This document shows positions 1 to 8,199 of a stretch of DNA of 41,310 nucleotides, in pieces. The position numbers and the translations under genes were made by a program. Each line of letters begins with the position of its first letter. Position 1 is the first letter of the stretch. Source of the stretch: DAOMNN01 sp050486545 (lineage in GTDB: Bacteria > Pseudomonadota > Gammaproteobacteria > Burkholderiales > Rhodocyclaceae); contig JBJHDM010000029.1 of NCBI GenBank assembly GCA_050486545.1, positions 1 to 41,310 on the forward strand. The letters are read 5' to 3'. The notes under the pieces were generated by a model. That model ran no database searches. It was not told where the DNA came from and was given only the letters and a program-made list of their open reading frames with translations.

Positions 1-149
1 GAACAAGACCTCACTACCCGTCAAGCCCCTTGCAAATCCACCTCCAAAAACCCCGCAAGCCCCAAAACAACAAACCAGGCCCCGCGAGAGAGGCCGAATT
101 ATAGCCGCAGAGAGCTGACGGTCAAGCGAAACCCGAAGGTGCGGCGGGC
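1..149. other. Gene-free left edge downstream of dnaB
   Basis: No coding region is supported here. On the plus strand the first 80 bases are strikingly rich in A and C and nearly free of G, and the rest is ordinary. It lies downstream of the dnaB stop codon. I see no convincing hairpin plus T-run, so I do not call a terminator. Confidence 0.5.
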
Positions 150-1550
150 TCAGTACGCCTGCGGGTTCGAGGCGAAGTTCTCGAACCGCGTGCACTCGCC
201 GATGAAGGTCATCCGCACCATCCCGGTCGGTCCGTTCCGATGCTTGCCGATGATCAGCTCCGCCGACCCCTTGTCGGGAGAGTCGGGGTTATAGACCTCG
301 TCGCGGTAGATGAACATGATGATGTCCGCATCCTGTTCGATCGCCCCTGATTCGCGCAGATCCGACATGACCGGTCGCTTGTTGGGGCGCTGCTCCAGGC
401 TACGGTTCAGCTGCGAAAGGGCGATGATCGGCACGTGCAGCTCCTTCGCAAGCGACTTGACCGAACGGGAAATCTCGGACAACTCGGCGGCCCGGTTGTC
501 GCTGTCCCGCGTACTCGTCATGAGCTGCAGGTAGTCGATCACGATGAGCCCGAGCTTTCCGCACTGCCGTGCCAACCTGCGGGCCCGGGCGCGCAGGTCG
601 ATCGGGTTCAATCCCGGCGTCTCGTCGATGAACAGCGGGGCATCGTACAGCTTTCCCATCGCCATCGTCAGCCGCTGCCAGTCCTCGTCGCCAAGCCGTC
701 CGGTTCGAAGCTTATGCTGGTCGATCCGGCCCAACGAGGAAATGAAACGCGTTGCCAGCTGCGTTCCCGGCATCTCCATCGAAAAGATCGCTACCGGCAG
801 GCGGCAGTCCACGGCGACATGCTCGGCAATGTTCAGCGCGAGCGTCGTCTTGCCCATGGCCGGGCGGCCGGCCAGCACGATCATGTCGGACGGCTGCAGG
901 CCGGAGGTCTTCTCGTCGAGGTCGATCAGGCCCGTGGGAACGCCCGTGACATCGAGCGGATTGTCCCGGTCGTAGAGCTCCTGAACGCGATCGATGACCT
1001 GCTTGAGGATGGGCTGGATCGATACGAAGCCGCTGGCGTGCCGCGCCCCCGCCTCGGCAATCTCGAACACGCGTGCCTCGGCTTCATCGAGCAGTGTCTT
1101 CGCGTCACGTCCCGCCGGACTCAGGGCACTTGCGGCGATCTCGTCCCCGGCGGCCACCATCTTTCTGAGGATCGCGCGCTCGCGCACGATCTCGGCGTAC
1201 CGGCGGATGTTCGCGGCCGACGGCGTGCTGTTGGCCACCTCGGCGAGATAGGCCAGACCGCCCACCTGCTCGGCCTCGCCATTCTTCTCCAGGGCCTCGA
1301 ACACGGTCACCACATCGGCCGGCTTGCCGAAATCGATCAGACGCGAAATCTGGCGATAGATGCGGCGATGGTCGTCCCGATAGAAATCGTCGACGCTCAC
1401 AAGGTCGGCGATACGTTCCCAGGCCGCGTTGTCGAGCAGCACGCCTCCGATGAGCGATTGCTCGGCTTCGATCGAATGCGGCGGGAGCCGGATCGATGCG
1501 ATCTGGGGGTCTCCGGAAGTGCCGGCACGGCTCGAGCTGGAAGCGGACAT
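150..1550 (-). CDS. dnaB: Replicative DNA helicase DnaB
   Basis: Hexameric 5'-3' helicase that unwinds DNA at the replication fork and contacts primase and the clamp loader. The protein is 466 residues, the usual DnaB length. The helical N-terminal domain lies at about residues 22-130, followed by a linker and a RecA-like domain. That domain has Walker A GRPAMGKTT near 228-236 and Walker B LGLIVIDYLQLM near 333-344, and a C-terminal stretch with KHRNGPTG. The start chosen is the ATG giving MSASSSSRAG. An in-frame start 21 codons upstream would run through the terminator hairpin and has no family resemblance. No intein is present. It follows the rpsF-rplI cluster in the standard betaproteobacterial order but is separated from it by a terminator, so it probably has its own promoter. 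Confidence 0.97.
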   Translation of the reverse strand: MSASSSSRAGTSGDPQIASIRLPPHSIEAEQSLIGGVLLDNAAWERIADLVSVDDFYRDDHRRIYRQISRLIDFGKPADVVTVFEALEKNGEAEQVGGLAYLAEVANSTPSAANIRRYAEIVRERAILRKMVAAGDEIAASALSPAGRDAKTLLDEAEARVFEIAEAGARHASGFVSIQPILKQVIDRVQELYDRDNPLDVTGVPTGLIDLDEKTSGLQPSDMIVLAGRPAMGKTTLALNIAEHVAVDCRLPVAIFSMEMPGTQLATRFISSLGRIDQHKLRTGRLGDEDWQRLTMAMGKLYDAPLFIDETPGLNPIDLRARARRLARQCGKLGLIVIDYLQLMTSTRDSDNRAAELSEISRSVKSLAKELHVPIIALSQLNRSLEQRPNKRPVMSDLRESGAIEQDADIIMFIYRDEVYNPDSPDKGSAELIIGKHRNGPTGMVRMTFIGECTRFENFASNPQAY

Positions 1551-1599
1551 GTCTTTTTCGTTGGAACGCAAGGTTTCGATTCTACCGGGACCCCAAAGG

Positions 1600-1629
1600 A
1601 AAAGGGGCTGCATGGCGCAGCCCCTTTTT
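1600..1629 (-). terminator. Strong terminator between rplI and dnaB
   Basis: A perfect 12-base inverted repeat (arms 1600-1611 and 1617-1628, AAAAGGGGCTGC with its complement) closes a 5-base loop. The arms end in A and T runs, so it can act on either strand. It lies about 20-50 bases after the rplI stop and before the dnaB start, and would end the ribosomal operon transcript. Confidence 0.85.
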
Positions 1630-1650
1630 CACGATCTCGGTATCGGCTTA

Positions 1651-2103
1651 CTACTGCTGGTCGCCGAGCACCGAAACGGTGATGTTGGTGACGACATCCG
1701 AGTGCAGCGCAACATCGATCTGCACGTCGCCGACCTGCTTGATCGGCCCTTCCGGCATGCGGATGGCACTACGCTCGATCTCGAAACCCTGCGTCTCCAG
1801 CGCCTCGGCGATGTCGGCCGTGCTCACCGAGCCGAACAGCCGTCCGTCCATGCCCGCCTTGCGCGTGATCTGCACCATGAGGCCTTCGAGCTTGGCGGCC
1901 AGCGCCTGCGCAGCGGCCAGCTTTTCGGCCTGAATCCGCTCCAGCTCGGCGCGACGCGCCTCGAACTCGGCCTTGCTCGCCTCGGTGGCGCGCTTGGCCT
2001 TGCCTTGCGGGATCAGGTAATTGCGGGCATAGCCGTCCTTGACCTTGACGATGTCGCCGAGCGTACCCAGGTTGGCGACTTTCTCGAGAAGAATGATTTG
2101 CAT
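1651..2103 (-). CDS. rplI: 50S ribosomal protein L9
   Basis: Large-subunit protein that binds 23S rRNA near the base of the L1 stalk and helps keep the reading frame. The 150-residue length is normal. The N-terminal rRNA-binding domain begins MQIILLEKVANLG and contains VKVKDGYARNYLIP. A long charged connecting helix at about residues 40-78 and the C-terminal domain follow. A good ribosome site (GGGGAGA) lies about 8 bases before the ATG. The gene follows rpsR by 15 bases as the last gene of the rpsF-priB-rpsR-rplI operon. Confidence 0.98.
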   Translation of the reverse strand: MQIILLEKVANLGTLGDIVKVKDGYARNYLIPQGKAKRATEASKAEFEARRAELERIQAEKLAAAQALAAKLEGLMVQITRKAGMDGRLFGSVSTADIAEALETQGFEIERSAIRMPEGPIKQVGDVQIDVALHSDVVTNITVSVLGDQQ

Positions 2104-2118
2104 GTCCGATCTCCCCTC

Positions 2119-2394
2119 TTACTTGTGCAGATCGGTGTAGGGCAGCAAGGCCAGGAAGCGAGCGCGCTTGATCGCGGTCGACAACTGACGCTGATAGCCT
2201 GCCTTGGTACCGGTGATGCGCGCCGGCATGACCTTGCCGGTTTCGGTGACGAAGTCCTTCAGCAGATCGACGTCCTTGTAATCGATCTCTTCGATCTTCT
2301 CGGCCGTGAACCGGCAGAACTTGCGGCGCTTGAAGAGGCCGCGACCACCGCGGTCATCCTTCTTCTTGAACTTTGATTTGGGCTTGAAAGCCAT
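2119..2394 (-). CDS. rpsR: 30S ribosomal protein S18
   Basis: Small-subunit protein that binds 16S rRNA as a heterodimer with S6 on the platform. It has 91 residues with a basic N-terminus and the S18 core motifs RRKFCRFTAEKIEEIDYKD and TGTKAGYQRQL. Its ribosome site (GGAAGGAAACGAAA) lies inside the end of the upstream priB frame, because the two genes overlap by 41 bases. Third gene of the S6-PriB-S18-L9 operon. Confidence 0.98.
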   Translation of the reverse strand: MAFKPKSKFKKKDDRGGRGLFKRRKFCRFTAEKIEEIDYKDVDLLKDFVTETGKVMPARITGTKAGYQRQLSTAIKRARFLALLPYTDLHK

Positions 2395-2710
2395 TTTCGT
2401 TTCCTTCCAGAAATTCGATCTTGCTCAGGTGCAATACCGGCGCTCGACTGCGAAGACTCCTTGCTGCGAGAAAGCCGGAAACCCGTATCCTCATCCCCGG
2501 GGCTGCCGTGGCCAGCACATTCGCCAGCTCGCCGATCGCAACCGCCTGCAATCCCACCGCCACGTCCCTGACAAGCCCTGCTTCGACCTGCTTCGATTCA
2601 TGCGACAGACTGCATCCCGCGACCGGCACTCCTGCGGGCGTTCGGCGCACCGGCTGCAGTTCTTCCAGCCGGGCGTCGAGTACGACCTGGTTCAGCCCCG
2701 TGTCCGCCAC
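2354..2710 (-). CDS. priB: Primosomal replication protein N (PriB)
   Basis: Single-stranded DNA-binding OB-fold protein that stimulates PriA in restarting stalled forks. The 118-residue protein shows the PriB pattern: LNQVVLDARLEELQPVRRTPAGVPV at the start (partial match to NRLVLSG..L.), HESKQVEAG, and VSGFLAARSLRSRAPVLHLSKIEF near the end. The start is GTG, just after the rpsF stop (TGATG context), implying translational coupling. PriB proteins usually end soon after the last strand. Here about 18 extra residues (LEGNENGF...) read 41 bases into rpsR. The place between rpsF and rpsR is the standard priB position. Confidence 0.92.
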   Translation of the reverse strand: MADTGLNQVVLDARLEELQPVRRTPAGVPVAGCSLSHESKQVEAGLVRDVAVGLQAVAIGELANVLATAAPGMRIRVSGFLAARSLRSRAPVLHLSKIEFLEGNENGFQAQIKVQEEG

Positions 2711-2711
2711 A

Positions 2712-3101
2712 TCAGGCAGACTGCGGCTCTTCCGTCTTGCTCTCGCCTTCGCCTTCGGAAGCCGGCGTCAGGGAGCGCGATTTTTCTTCTTTCATCATCG
2801 GCGAAGGAGCGGTGACCGCGGCCTTCGTCTTGACGGTCAGGTGGCGCAGGACCGCGTCGTTGAACTTGAACGAGTGCTCGAGTTCTGCCAGCGCTTCGCC
2901 GTCACACTCGATGTTCATGAGAACGTAGTGCGCCTTGTGCATCTTCTGGATCGGGTACGCGAGCTGACGGCGCCCCCAGTCCTCGAGGCGATGGATCTGC
3001 CCTTCGCGGCTGGTGACGATGCTCTTGTAGCGTTCGATCATCGCCGGGACCTGTTCGGACTGGTCCGGGTGGACGATGAACACGATTTCGTAGTGTCGCA
3101 T
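2712..3101 (-). CDS. rpsF: 30S ribosomal protein S6
   Basis: Partner of S18 on the 30S platform, and in E. coli a regulator of its own mRNA as the S6:S18 complex. It has 129 residues starting MRHYEIVFIVHPDQSEQVPAM, with the RNA-binding edge containing LEDWGRRQLAYPIQK and a C-terminal acidic/basic tail (about residues 105-129) typical of proteobacterial S6. The start chosen has an excellent ribosome site (AAGGAG, 6 bases upstream). A longer in-frame version would add 24 unrelated residues. First gene of the ribosomal operon. Confidence 0.98.
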   Translation of the reverse strand: MRHYEIVFIVHPDQSEQVPAMIERYKSIVTSREGQIHRLEDWGRRQLAYPIQKMHKAHYVLMNIECDGEALAELEHSFKFNDAVLRHLTVKTKAAVTAPSPMMKEEKSRSLTPASEGEGESKTEEPQSA

Positions 3102-3125
3102 GCATGCTCCTTGTGGTTGATGACA

Positions 3126-3154
3126 GCCCCCCGGCATGCGATGTCCGGTGGAGC
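3126..3154 (-). promoter_or_regulatory. Candidate S6:S18-binding leader of rpsF
   Basis: The roughly 60-base leader between the predicted start of transcription and rpsF can fold. GCTCC (3150-3154) pairs with GGGGC (3126-3130), and CCGG (3145-3148) pairs with CCGG (3131-3134). A CACCG pentamer (3146-3150) sits in the 5' arm. From memory, the published S6:S18 mRNA motif presents a conserved CACCG/CCG element in a bulged stem that imitates 16S helix 22. In my fold part of CACCG is paired, so the exact structure is uncertain. Confidence 0.45.
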
Positions 3155-3168
3155 AAGGTAAGAGCGGA

Positions 3169-3196
3169 ATCATAACAGAATGTACTGGAAAATCAA
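3169..3196 (-). promoter_or_regulatory. Promoter of the rpsF-priB-rpsR-rplI operon
   Basis: On the minus strand a -35 TTGATT (3191-3196) and a -10 TATGAT (3169-3174) are separated by 16 bases. They lie in the gap between hrpA and rpsF. Predicted transcription starts near 3162, leaving a leader of about 60 bases. Confidence 0.65.
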
Positions 3197-3210
3197 AAGC
3201 CGACTCCGGC

Positions 3211-6200
3211 TCAACGTGCCCGTGCAGCCCAGATCTTCTCCAGCCGCTTGACGCTGACCGGCATCGGCGTCTTCAGCTCCTGGGCGAACAGGCCGACGCG
3301 CAACTCCTCGAGCAGCCAGCGGAAGTCCTCGAGCGCGGCATCGTCCGTGCCGGCCTGGCGCCGCAGGTTGCGCTCGCGCTCGAACGGCTGTGCCAGTGCC
3401 CGCCATTCGGCCATGAGCTGCGTATCCCGTACGGGGTTGTTGCGCAGCTTGTCGAGTCGCACCGAGGCTGCCTTGAGATAGCGGGGAAAATGCGCCAGCC
3501 GCTCCCAGGGAAACGCGGTCAGAAAGCGCTTTGGCATCAGGCGATCGAGCTGATCGCGAAGGTCTGCGGCCACTTCCGGGAACCCCTTCAGGCCCGACAG
3601 GCGCTTCTGCAGCGCCGCATGCTCGGCGACCAGCGTCCTGGCCAGGCGCATGAACTCCTGTGCAACGAGGCTCATCCGCGGTTTGGCCTCGCTACAGCGC
3701 GTGGCGAACGCTTCGGCATTCTCCGGCATCGGGTCGAGCAGGCAGACCCGCTCGAGCGTCGCGGCTACAAGTTGCGCCTTGAGTTCGGCCTCCGTTCCGA
3801 AGGGGATGAAGGCCAGCGCCAGCTCGCGCATGCCCGGCAACCGCTCGATCGCACGGACCTGGTCCTTGAGCGCGAGCGCGAACAGGCGTGCCAGACCCTT
3901 GCGATGCACCCGCTGGGCCTCCTCGGGCGTATCGAATGGCCGCAGCGACACGCTGTCGCCGTCGTCTTGAAGAGCGGGGAACCCGACGACTTGACGCCCG
4001 CCGACCTGCAGTTCCAGCAACTCGGGCAAGGCACCGAAGGTCCACGCCGTCAATCCGGTCTGCGATGCCCCATGCTGCGCGCTGTCCGCAGGAGCCGGGA
4101 CCTCGGCTTCCGGGACAGCAGCCCCTTTCGCACCCGAACCGCCCTCGTCCGTGGCGATCTTCGCCATCCGGATCCGTTCGGCGGCCTGGCGGCCGAAGCG
4201 GGTGCGCAGATCGCCCAGATCGCGCGACTGGCTGAGCACGCGTCCGTGTTCATCGACGACCCTGAAGTTCATGAAGCAGTGCGGCTTCAGGTTCTCCGGG
4301 CGAAACGACTCCAGCGGGAGCTTCAGCGAGACACGCGCCTCGACGAAACGCTGCAGTGTACGGAGCAAGGGCTCCGCGGTGTCGCATTCTCCGGCCTCGA
4401 CTTCCGCGACGAAATCCGCGGTACTTGCCGCGAGTGGCTGCAGCCGATGCCGGTGCTTCTGCGGGACGGTCTTGAGCAGGGCAGCGACCTTTTCCTCGAG
4501 CAAACCCGGAACCAGCCATTCGCAGCGCACCGCAGGAATCTGGTTCAGCATCGGCAGCGGCACCGTGAGCGTGACGCCGTCGTCCGGCGCACCGGGTTCG
4601 TGAAGATACTCGAGCTTCAGCCGCTGGCCGAAGACTTCGAAGGTCGCCGGAAACCGCTCGGTGGTGATCCCCGCCGCATCGTGACGCATCAACTGCTCGC
4701 GCGTGAGACAAAGCAGGTTCGGTTCGGACTGCTCGGCCTTCCTTCGCCAGACCTCGAAACCGGCCAGATCGACGATTTCTTCGGGAATCTTCGCGTCGTA
4801 GAAGGCGGCAATCAGGTCTTCGTCGACGAGCACGTCGGGGCGTCGGGACTTGTGTTCGAGCCGTTCGATTTCGGCGACCAAGCGCCGGTTATGCCGCAGG
4901 AAGGCCATGTTCCGCGCCGCCCCCTCTGCGATCTCGCCGGCCACCAGGCCTTCGCGGATCAGCAGGTCCCGGCACAGGGCCGGATCGACGTCACGGTAGC
5001 CGACGCCGCGCCGCGCATACAGCACCAGGCCGTGCAGCGTGCCGCGCTCCCACGCGCGTACCGCACCGGCCGACTTGGACCAGTGCGGCTCGAATACGTG
5101 GCGCTTGACCAGATGGGCACCGACCGCCTCCAGCCACTCCGGCTCGATGCGTGCCAGGCAGCGGCCGAACAATCGCGAGGTCTCGACGAGTTCGGCACAG
5201 ACCACCCATTTCCCGGCCTTCTTCGCCAAAGCCGATCCCGGATGCGGCCAGAACCGGATCCCCCGTGCGCCGAGGTAGCTTCCGGACTGCGGTCCCGTCG
5301 CCTCTTCGGCCCGGCATCCGACATGCCCGAGCAGGCCGGCGAGCAAGGCCTTGTGGATCGCATCGTACCCCGCCGGCAACTGGTTCTCTTTCCAGCCATG
5401 TTCGGCGCACAGGGTATGGATCTGTCCGTGCACGTCCCGCCACTCGCGCATCCGCAAGCCCGACAGGAAGTGCTGGCGGCACCAGGTCTTCTGCTTGTTG
5501 CCCGACTCGTGACGCACCACCTCCTGCCAGGCCTTCCACAGGTTGCGGAACCACAGGAACTCCGAACGCTGGTCCTGCTCGCCACCCCGGAATCGGGCAT
5601 GGGCCTGATCCGCCGCGCCGCTCTGGTCCTGCGGCCGTTCACGCGGATCCTGGATGGACAGGGCCGCCGCAATGACGAGCATCTCGGCCAGGCACCCGTG
5701 CTCGCGTGCCGCCAGCAGCATGCGACCGATCTTCGGATCGAGGGGCAGTCGGGCCAGTTCGCGCCCGACCGGCGTCAGGCCACGCGCTTCGCGGGCCGTC
5801 TCCCCTCGACCGGGGGCACCCTCCCCGGCCCCGGAGTCCTCTTCGATCGCACCCAGCTCGATCAGCAATTGATAGCCATCGGCGATCATCCGCGGCAGCG
5901 GCGGATCGATGAACGGAAAGTCCTCCACCGCCCCGAGCCGCAGGGCCTTCATGCGCAGGATCACACCGGCCAGCGACGAGCGCAGGATCTCCGGATCGGT
6001 GTGCTCGGGCCGGCGCTCGAACCCCTCCTCGTCGTACAGGCGGATGCACACGCCGTCCATCACCCGCCCGCAGCGTCCGGCGCGCTGCGCGGCCGCCGAA
6101 CGGGCGATCTTCTCGATCTGCAACTGCTCGACCTTGTTGCGATGCGAATAGCGCTTGACCCGAGCCAGCCCGGAATCGACCACGTAACGGATGCCCGGAA

Positions 6201-7458
6201 CCGTCAGCGAGGTCTCGGCCACATTCGTCGCGAGGACGATCCGCCGCCCCTTCGACGGGGCGAACGCGCGCGCCTGCTCCTGCGCGGACTGACGCGCGAA
6301 CAAGGGCAGGATCTCGGTGCCGGCGGCATGGTGGGCCTTGCGCAGGGCCTCTGCGGCCTCGCGGATCTCGCGCTCCCCCGGCAGGAACACCAGCACGTCC
6401 CCGGGACCGCAGCGTTGCACCTCGTCGACCGCGTCGACGATCGCATCGTAGAGGTCCCGCCCACGCTCCTTGCTCGGCCCCGCGCGACGGCCGGCTTCGC
6501 TCCGTGCCGGCGCCTCGTCCTCGTCAGCAACGGGCCGATAGCGCACTTCGATCGGGTACAGCCTGCCGGAGACCTCGATCACCGGCGCAGGCCGATCCGG
6601 CGTACCGAAATGACGTGCGAAGCGTTCGGCATCCAGGGTGGCCGAGGTCACGACCACCCTCAGGTCCGGCCGTTTCGGCAGCAAGGTCTTCAGGTAGCCG
6701 AGCAGGAAATCGATGTTGAGGCTGCGTTCGTGCGCCTCATCGATGATGATCGTGTCGTAGGCCGAGAGCAGAGGATCGGTCTGGGTCTCGGCCAGCAGGA
6801 TGCCGTCGGTCATCAGCTTGACGTAGCTCGATGCCCCGATCCGGTCGGTGAACCGGATCTTGTAGCCGACCGCCTGCCCGAGCTCGCTTTTCAGTTCCTG
6901 GGCGATGCGGCTTGCGGTCGCCCGTGCAGCCAGTCGCCGCGGCTGGGTGTGGCCGATCAGCCCGGCCGCCCCGCGCCCCAGTTCGAGACAGATCTTGGGC
7001 AACTGGGTCGTCTTGCCCGATCCGGTCTCGCCGCAGACGATGACGACCGGATGGGCGGCGATCGCTGCGGCGATCTCCTCGCGCTTCTCCGATACCGGCA
7101 GTTCGGCGGGGAATTCCGGTCGGGGCAGGCCGGCGCGACGGCGCTCCAGCGCTTCGCGCGAACGTGCCCGCAAGTCGTCGAAGTCGCGCTGCAGGCGTTC
7201 GCGCCCACTGCCCTCCGCGCCCCCGCGTCCAAGCTTGCGCCGCAACGCGCGCAGGCGAGGCCGATCGGCACTCAGGCAATCGTCGAGGGAATCGCCTTCA
7301 TGGGCGGAAGGGGGAGGTCGGTTACGGCGGCTCAAGGTCGGACGGTCGGCACGCTCCGCACGACGAGAAGTGGCGCGAGAGGGTTCGGCCGGCGTGCGAA
7401 AGGGGCGATTATGCCAGAACACACCTTCGCCTCGTTCGCACCGGGGACGCGCCCGCAC
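3211..7458 (-). CDS. hrpA: ATP-dependent RNA helicase HrpA
   Basis: DEAH-box helicase of the HrpA family, which in E. coli acts on mRNA and stalled or collided ribosomes. Of 1415 residues, the helicase core holds Walker A GETGSGKTT (about 143-151), DEAH (240-243), SAT (272-274) and motif VI QRAGRCGR (458-465). Helicase-associated and OB-fold regions follow, then the long C-terminal DUF3418-type region special to HrpA. The true start is uncertain. The reading uses a GTG at 7458, but clear similarity begins only around residue 66 (DRPRLRALRRKL), so a start up to about 50 codons downstream (for example a TTG near residue 41) is possible. It is divergent from the TetR/COQ9 gene, with only 50 bases between. 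Confidence 0.95.
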   Translation of the reverse strand: MRARPRCERGEGVFWHNRPFRTPAEPSRATSRRAERADRPTLSRRNRPPPSAHEGDSLDDCLSADRPRLRALRRKLGRGGAEGSGRERLQRDFDDLRARSREALERRRAGLPRPEFPAELPVSEKREEIAAAIAAHPVVIVCGETGSGKTTQLPKICLELGRGAAGLIGHTQPRRLAARATASRIAQELKSELGQAVGYKIRFTDRIGASSYVKLMTDGILLAETQTDPLLSAYDTIIIDEAHERSLNIDFLLGYLKTLLPKRPDLRVVVTSATLDAERFARHFGTPDRPAPVIEVSGRLYPIEVRYRPVADEDEAPARSEAGRRAGPSKERGRDLYDAIVDAVDEVQRCGPGDVLVFLPGEREIREAAEALRKAHHAAGTEILPLFARQSAQEQARAFAPSKGRRIVLATNVAETSLTVPGIRYVVDSGLARVKRYSHRNKVEQLQIEKIARSAAAQRAGRCGRVMDGVCIRLYDEEGFERRPEHTDPEILRSSLAGVILRMKALRLGAVEDFPFIDPPLPRMIADGYQLLIELGAIEEDSGAGEGAPGRGETAREARGLTPVGRELARLPLDPKIGRMLLAAREHGCLAEMLVIAAALSIQDPRERPQDQSGAADQAHARFRGGEQDQRSEFLWFRNLWKAWQEVVRHESGNKQKTWCRQHFLSGLRMREWRDVHGQIHTLCAEHGWKENQLPAGYDAIHKALLAGLLGHVGCRAEEATGPQSGSYLGARGIRFWPHPGSALAKKAGKWVVCAELVETSRLFGRCLARIEPEWLEAVGAHLVKRHVFEPHWSKSAGAVRAWERGTLHGLVLYARRGVGYRDVDPALCRDLLIREGLVAGEIAEGAARNMAFLRHNRRLVAEIERLEHKSRRPDVLVDEDLIAAFYDAKIPEEIVDLAGFEVWRRKAEQSEPNLLCLTREQLMRHDAAGITTERFPATFEVFGQRLKLEYLHEPGAPDDGVTLTVPLPMLNQIPAVRCEWLVPGLLEEKVAALLKTVPQKHRHRLQPLAASTADFVAEVEAGECDTAEPLLRTLQRFVEARVSLKLPLESFRPENLKPHCFMNFRVVDEHGRVLSQSRDLGDLRTRFGRQAAERIRMAKIATDEGGSGAKGAAVPEAEVPAPADSAQHGASQTGLTAWTFGALPELLELQVGGRQVVGFPALQDDGDSVSLRPFDTPEEAQRVHRKGLARLFALALKDQVRAIERLPGMRELALAFIPFGTEAELKAQLVAATLERVCLLDPMPENAEAFATRCSEAKPRMSLVAQEFMRLARTLVAEHAALQKRLSGLKGFPEVAADLRDQLDRLMPKRFLTAFPWERLAHFPRYLKAASVRLDKLRNNPVRDTQLMAEWRALAQPFERERNLRRQAGTDDAALEDFRWLLEELRVGLFAQELKTPMPVSVKRLEKIWAARAR

Positions 7459-7480
7459 CGGACGCCGGGCGAACCCTGCC

Positions 7481-7486
7481 TATAAT
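7481..7486 (+). promoter_or_regulatory. -10 box of the COQ9-like/TetR gene
   Basis: A perfect TATAAT in CTATAATGG context lies 22 bases before the ATG at 7509. A clear -35 is not visible at the usual distance. Transcription would start near 7493, giving a leader of about 16 bases that contains AGGAGG. Confidence 0.55.
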
Positions 7487-7508
7487 GGTACGAGCAGGAG
7501 GTCCCGAC

Positions 7509-8186
7509 ATGCCGAAGAAAGACACGCTGCGTGATCACGGCCCGGGGTCGGACCCCGGGCTTCTGGCCGAAGAGCTTCATCGTATCGTCGACGCCGCCAT
7601 CGCCGTGGCGGAGGAGAAATCCTGGGAGGCCATGCGGCTGCATGACGTCGCTGCGCGACTTGGCATCACGCTGGACGACCTCCGCAAGCATGTTCGCGAG
7701 AAGGAGGATCTGGTCGACGCCTGGTTCGACCGTGCCGACGCCGCGATGCTGCACGAGGGGGAAACGGCCGGATTCGCTGCCCTGCCCAGCCGCGAGCGCC
7801 TGCACCGCCTGATCATGGCCTGGCTCGACGCGCTCGCGCCCCACCGCGAGGTTACGCGGCAGATGATCGCCGGCAAGTTCGAGCCGGGTCATCTCCACAT
7901 CCAGATTCCCGGCCTCATGCGCGTGAGCCGCACCGTGCAGTGGGTGCGCGAAGCCGCGGGGAGAAAGGCCACTTTCCTGCGTCGGGCACTGGAGGAGACA
8001 GCGCTGACGACGATCTACCTCGCCACCTTCTTTTACTGGATGCGGGACGCGTCGGAAGGCTCCGCACGCACCCGGCGATTCCTCGAACGCAGGCTGCAGT
8101 TTGCCGAACGGCTGGACCATCGCGTCTTCCGGTGCAAGAGCCGAACCCCGCACCCCCCCGCCGACGCGCAAGAACCCACGACCTGA
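7509..8186 (+). CDS. TetR-like protein with COQ9-type C-terminal domain
   Basis: A 225-residue protein. The N-terminal part looks like a TetR helix-turn-helix (about residues 25-70, with LHDVAARLGITLDDLRKHV). The C-terminal part (about 95-205) resembles COQ9: LDALAPHREVTRQM, then a run ending YLATFFYWMRDASEG and RFLERRL. COQ9 proteins are lipid-binding TetR-fold proteins that assist ubiquinone synthesis and have lost DNA binding. Bacterial relatives are often annotated as regulators. The sequence cannot decide between a repressor and a ubiquinone-related protein. The start is supported by AGGAGG 6 bases upstream. The next gene follows after 13 bases and is probably co-transcribed. Confidence 0.8.
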   Translation: MPKKDTLRDHGPGSDPGLLAEELHRIVDAAIAVAEEKSWEAMRLHDVAARLGITLDDLRKHVREKEDLVDAWFDRADAAMLHEGETAGFAALPSRERLHRLIMAWLDALAPHREVTRQMIAGKFEPGHLHIQIPGLMRVSRTVQWVREAAGRKATFLRRALEETALTTIYLATFFYWMRDASEGSARTRRFLERRLQFAERLDHRVFRCKSRTPHPPADAQEPTT

Positions 8187-8199
8187 AGCGCCGACCACG

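Noticed and set aside
3136..7485. A 1449-codon open frame on the plus strand opposite hrpA
   Set aside because: It mirrors hrpA codons in GC-rich DNA, gives an Arg/Gln/Gly-rich product with no recognisable domain, and hrpA has full helicase motifs.
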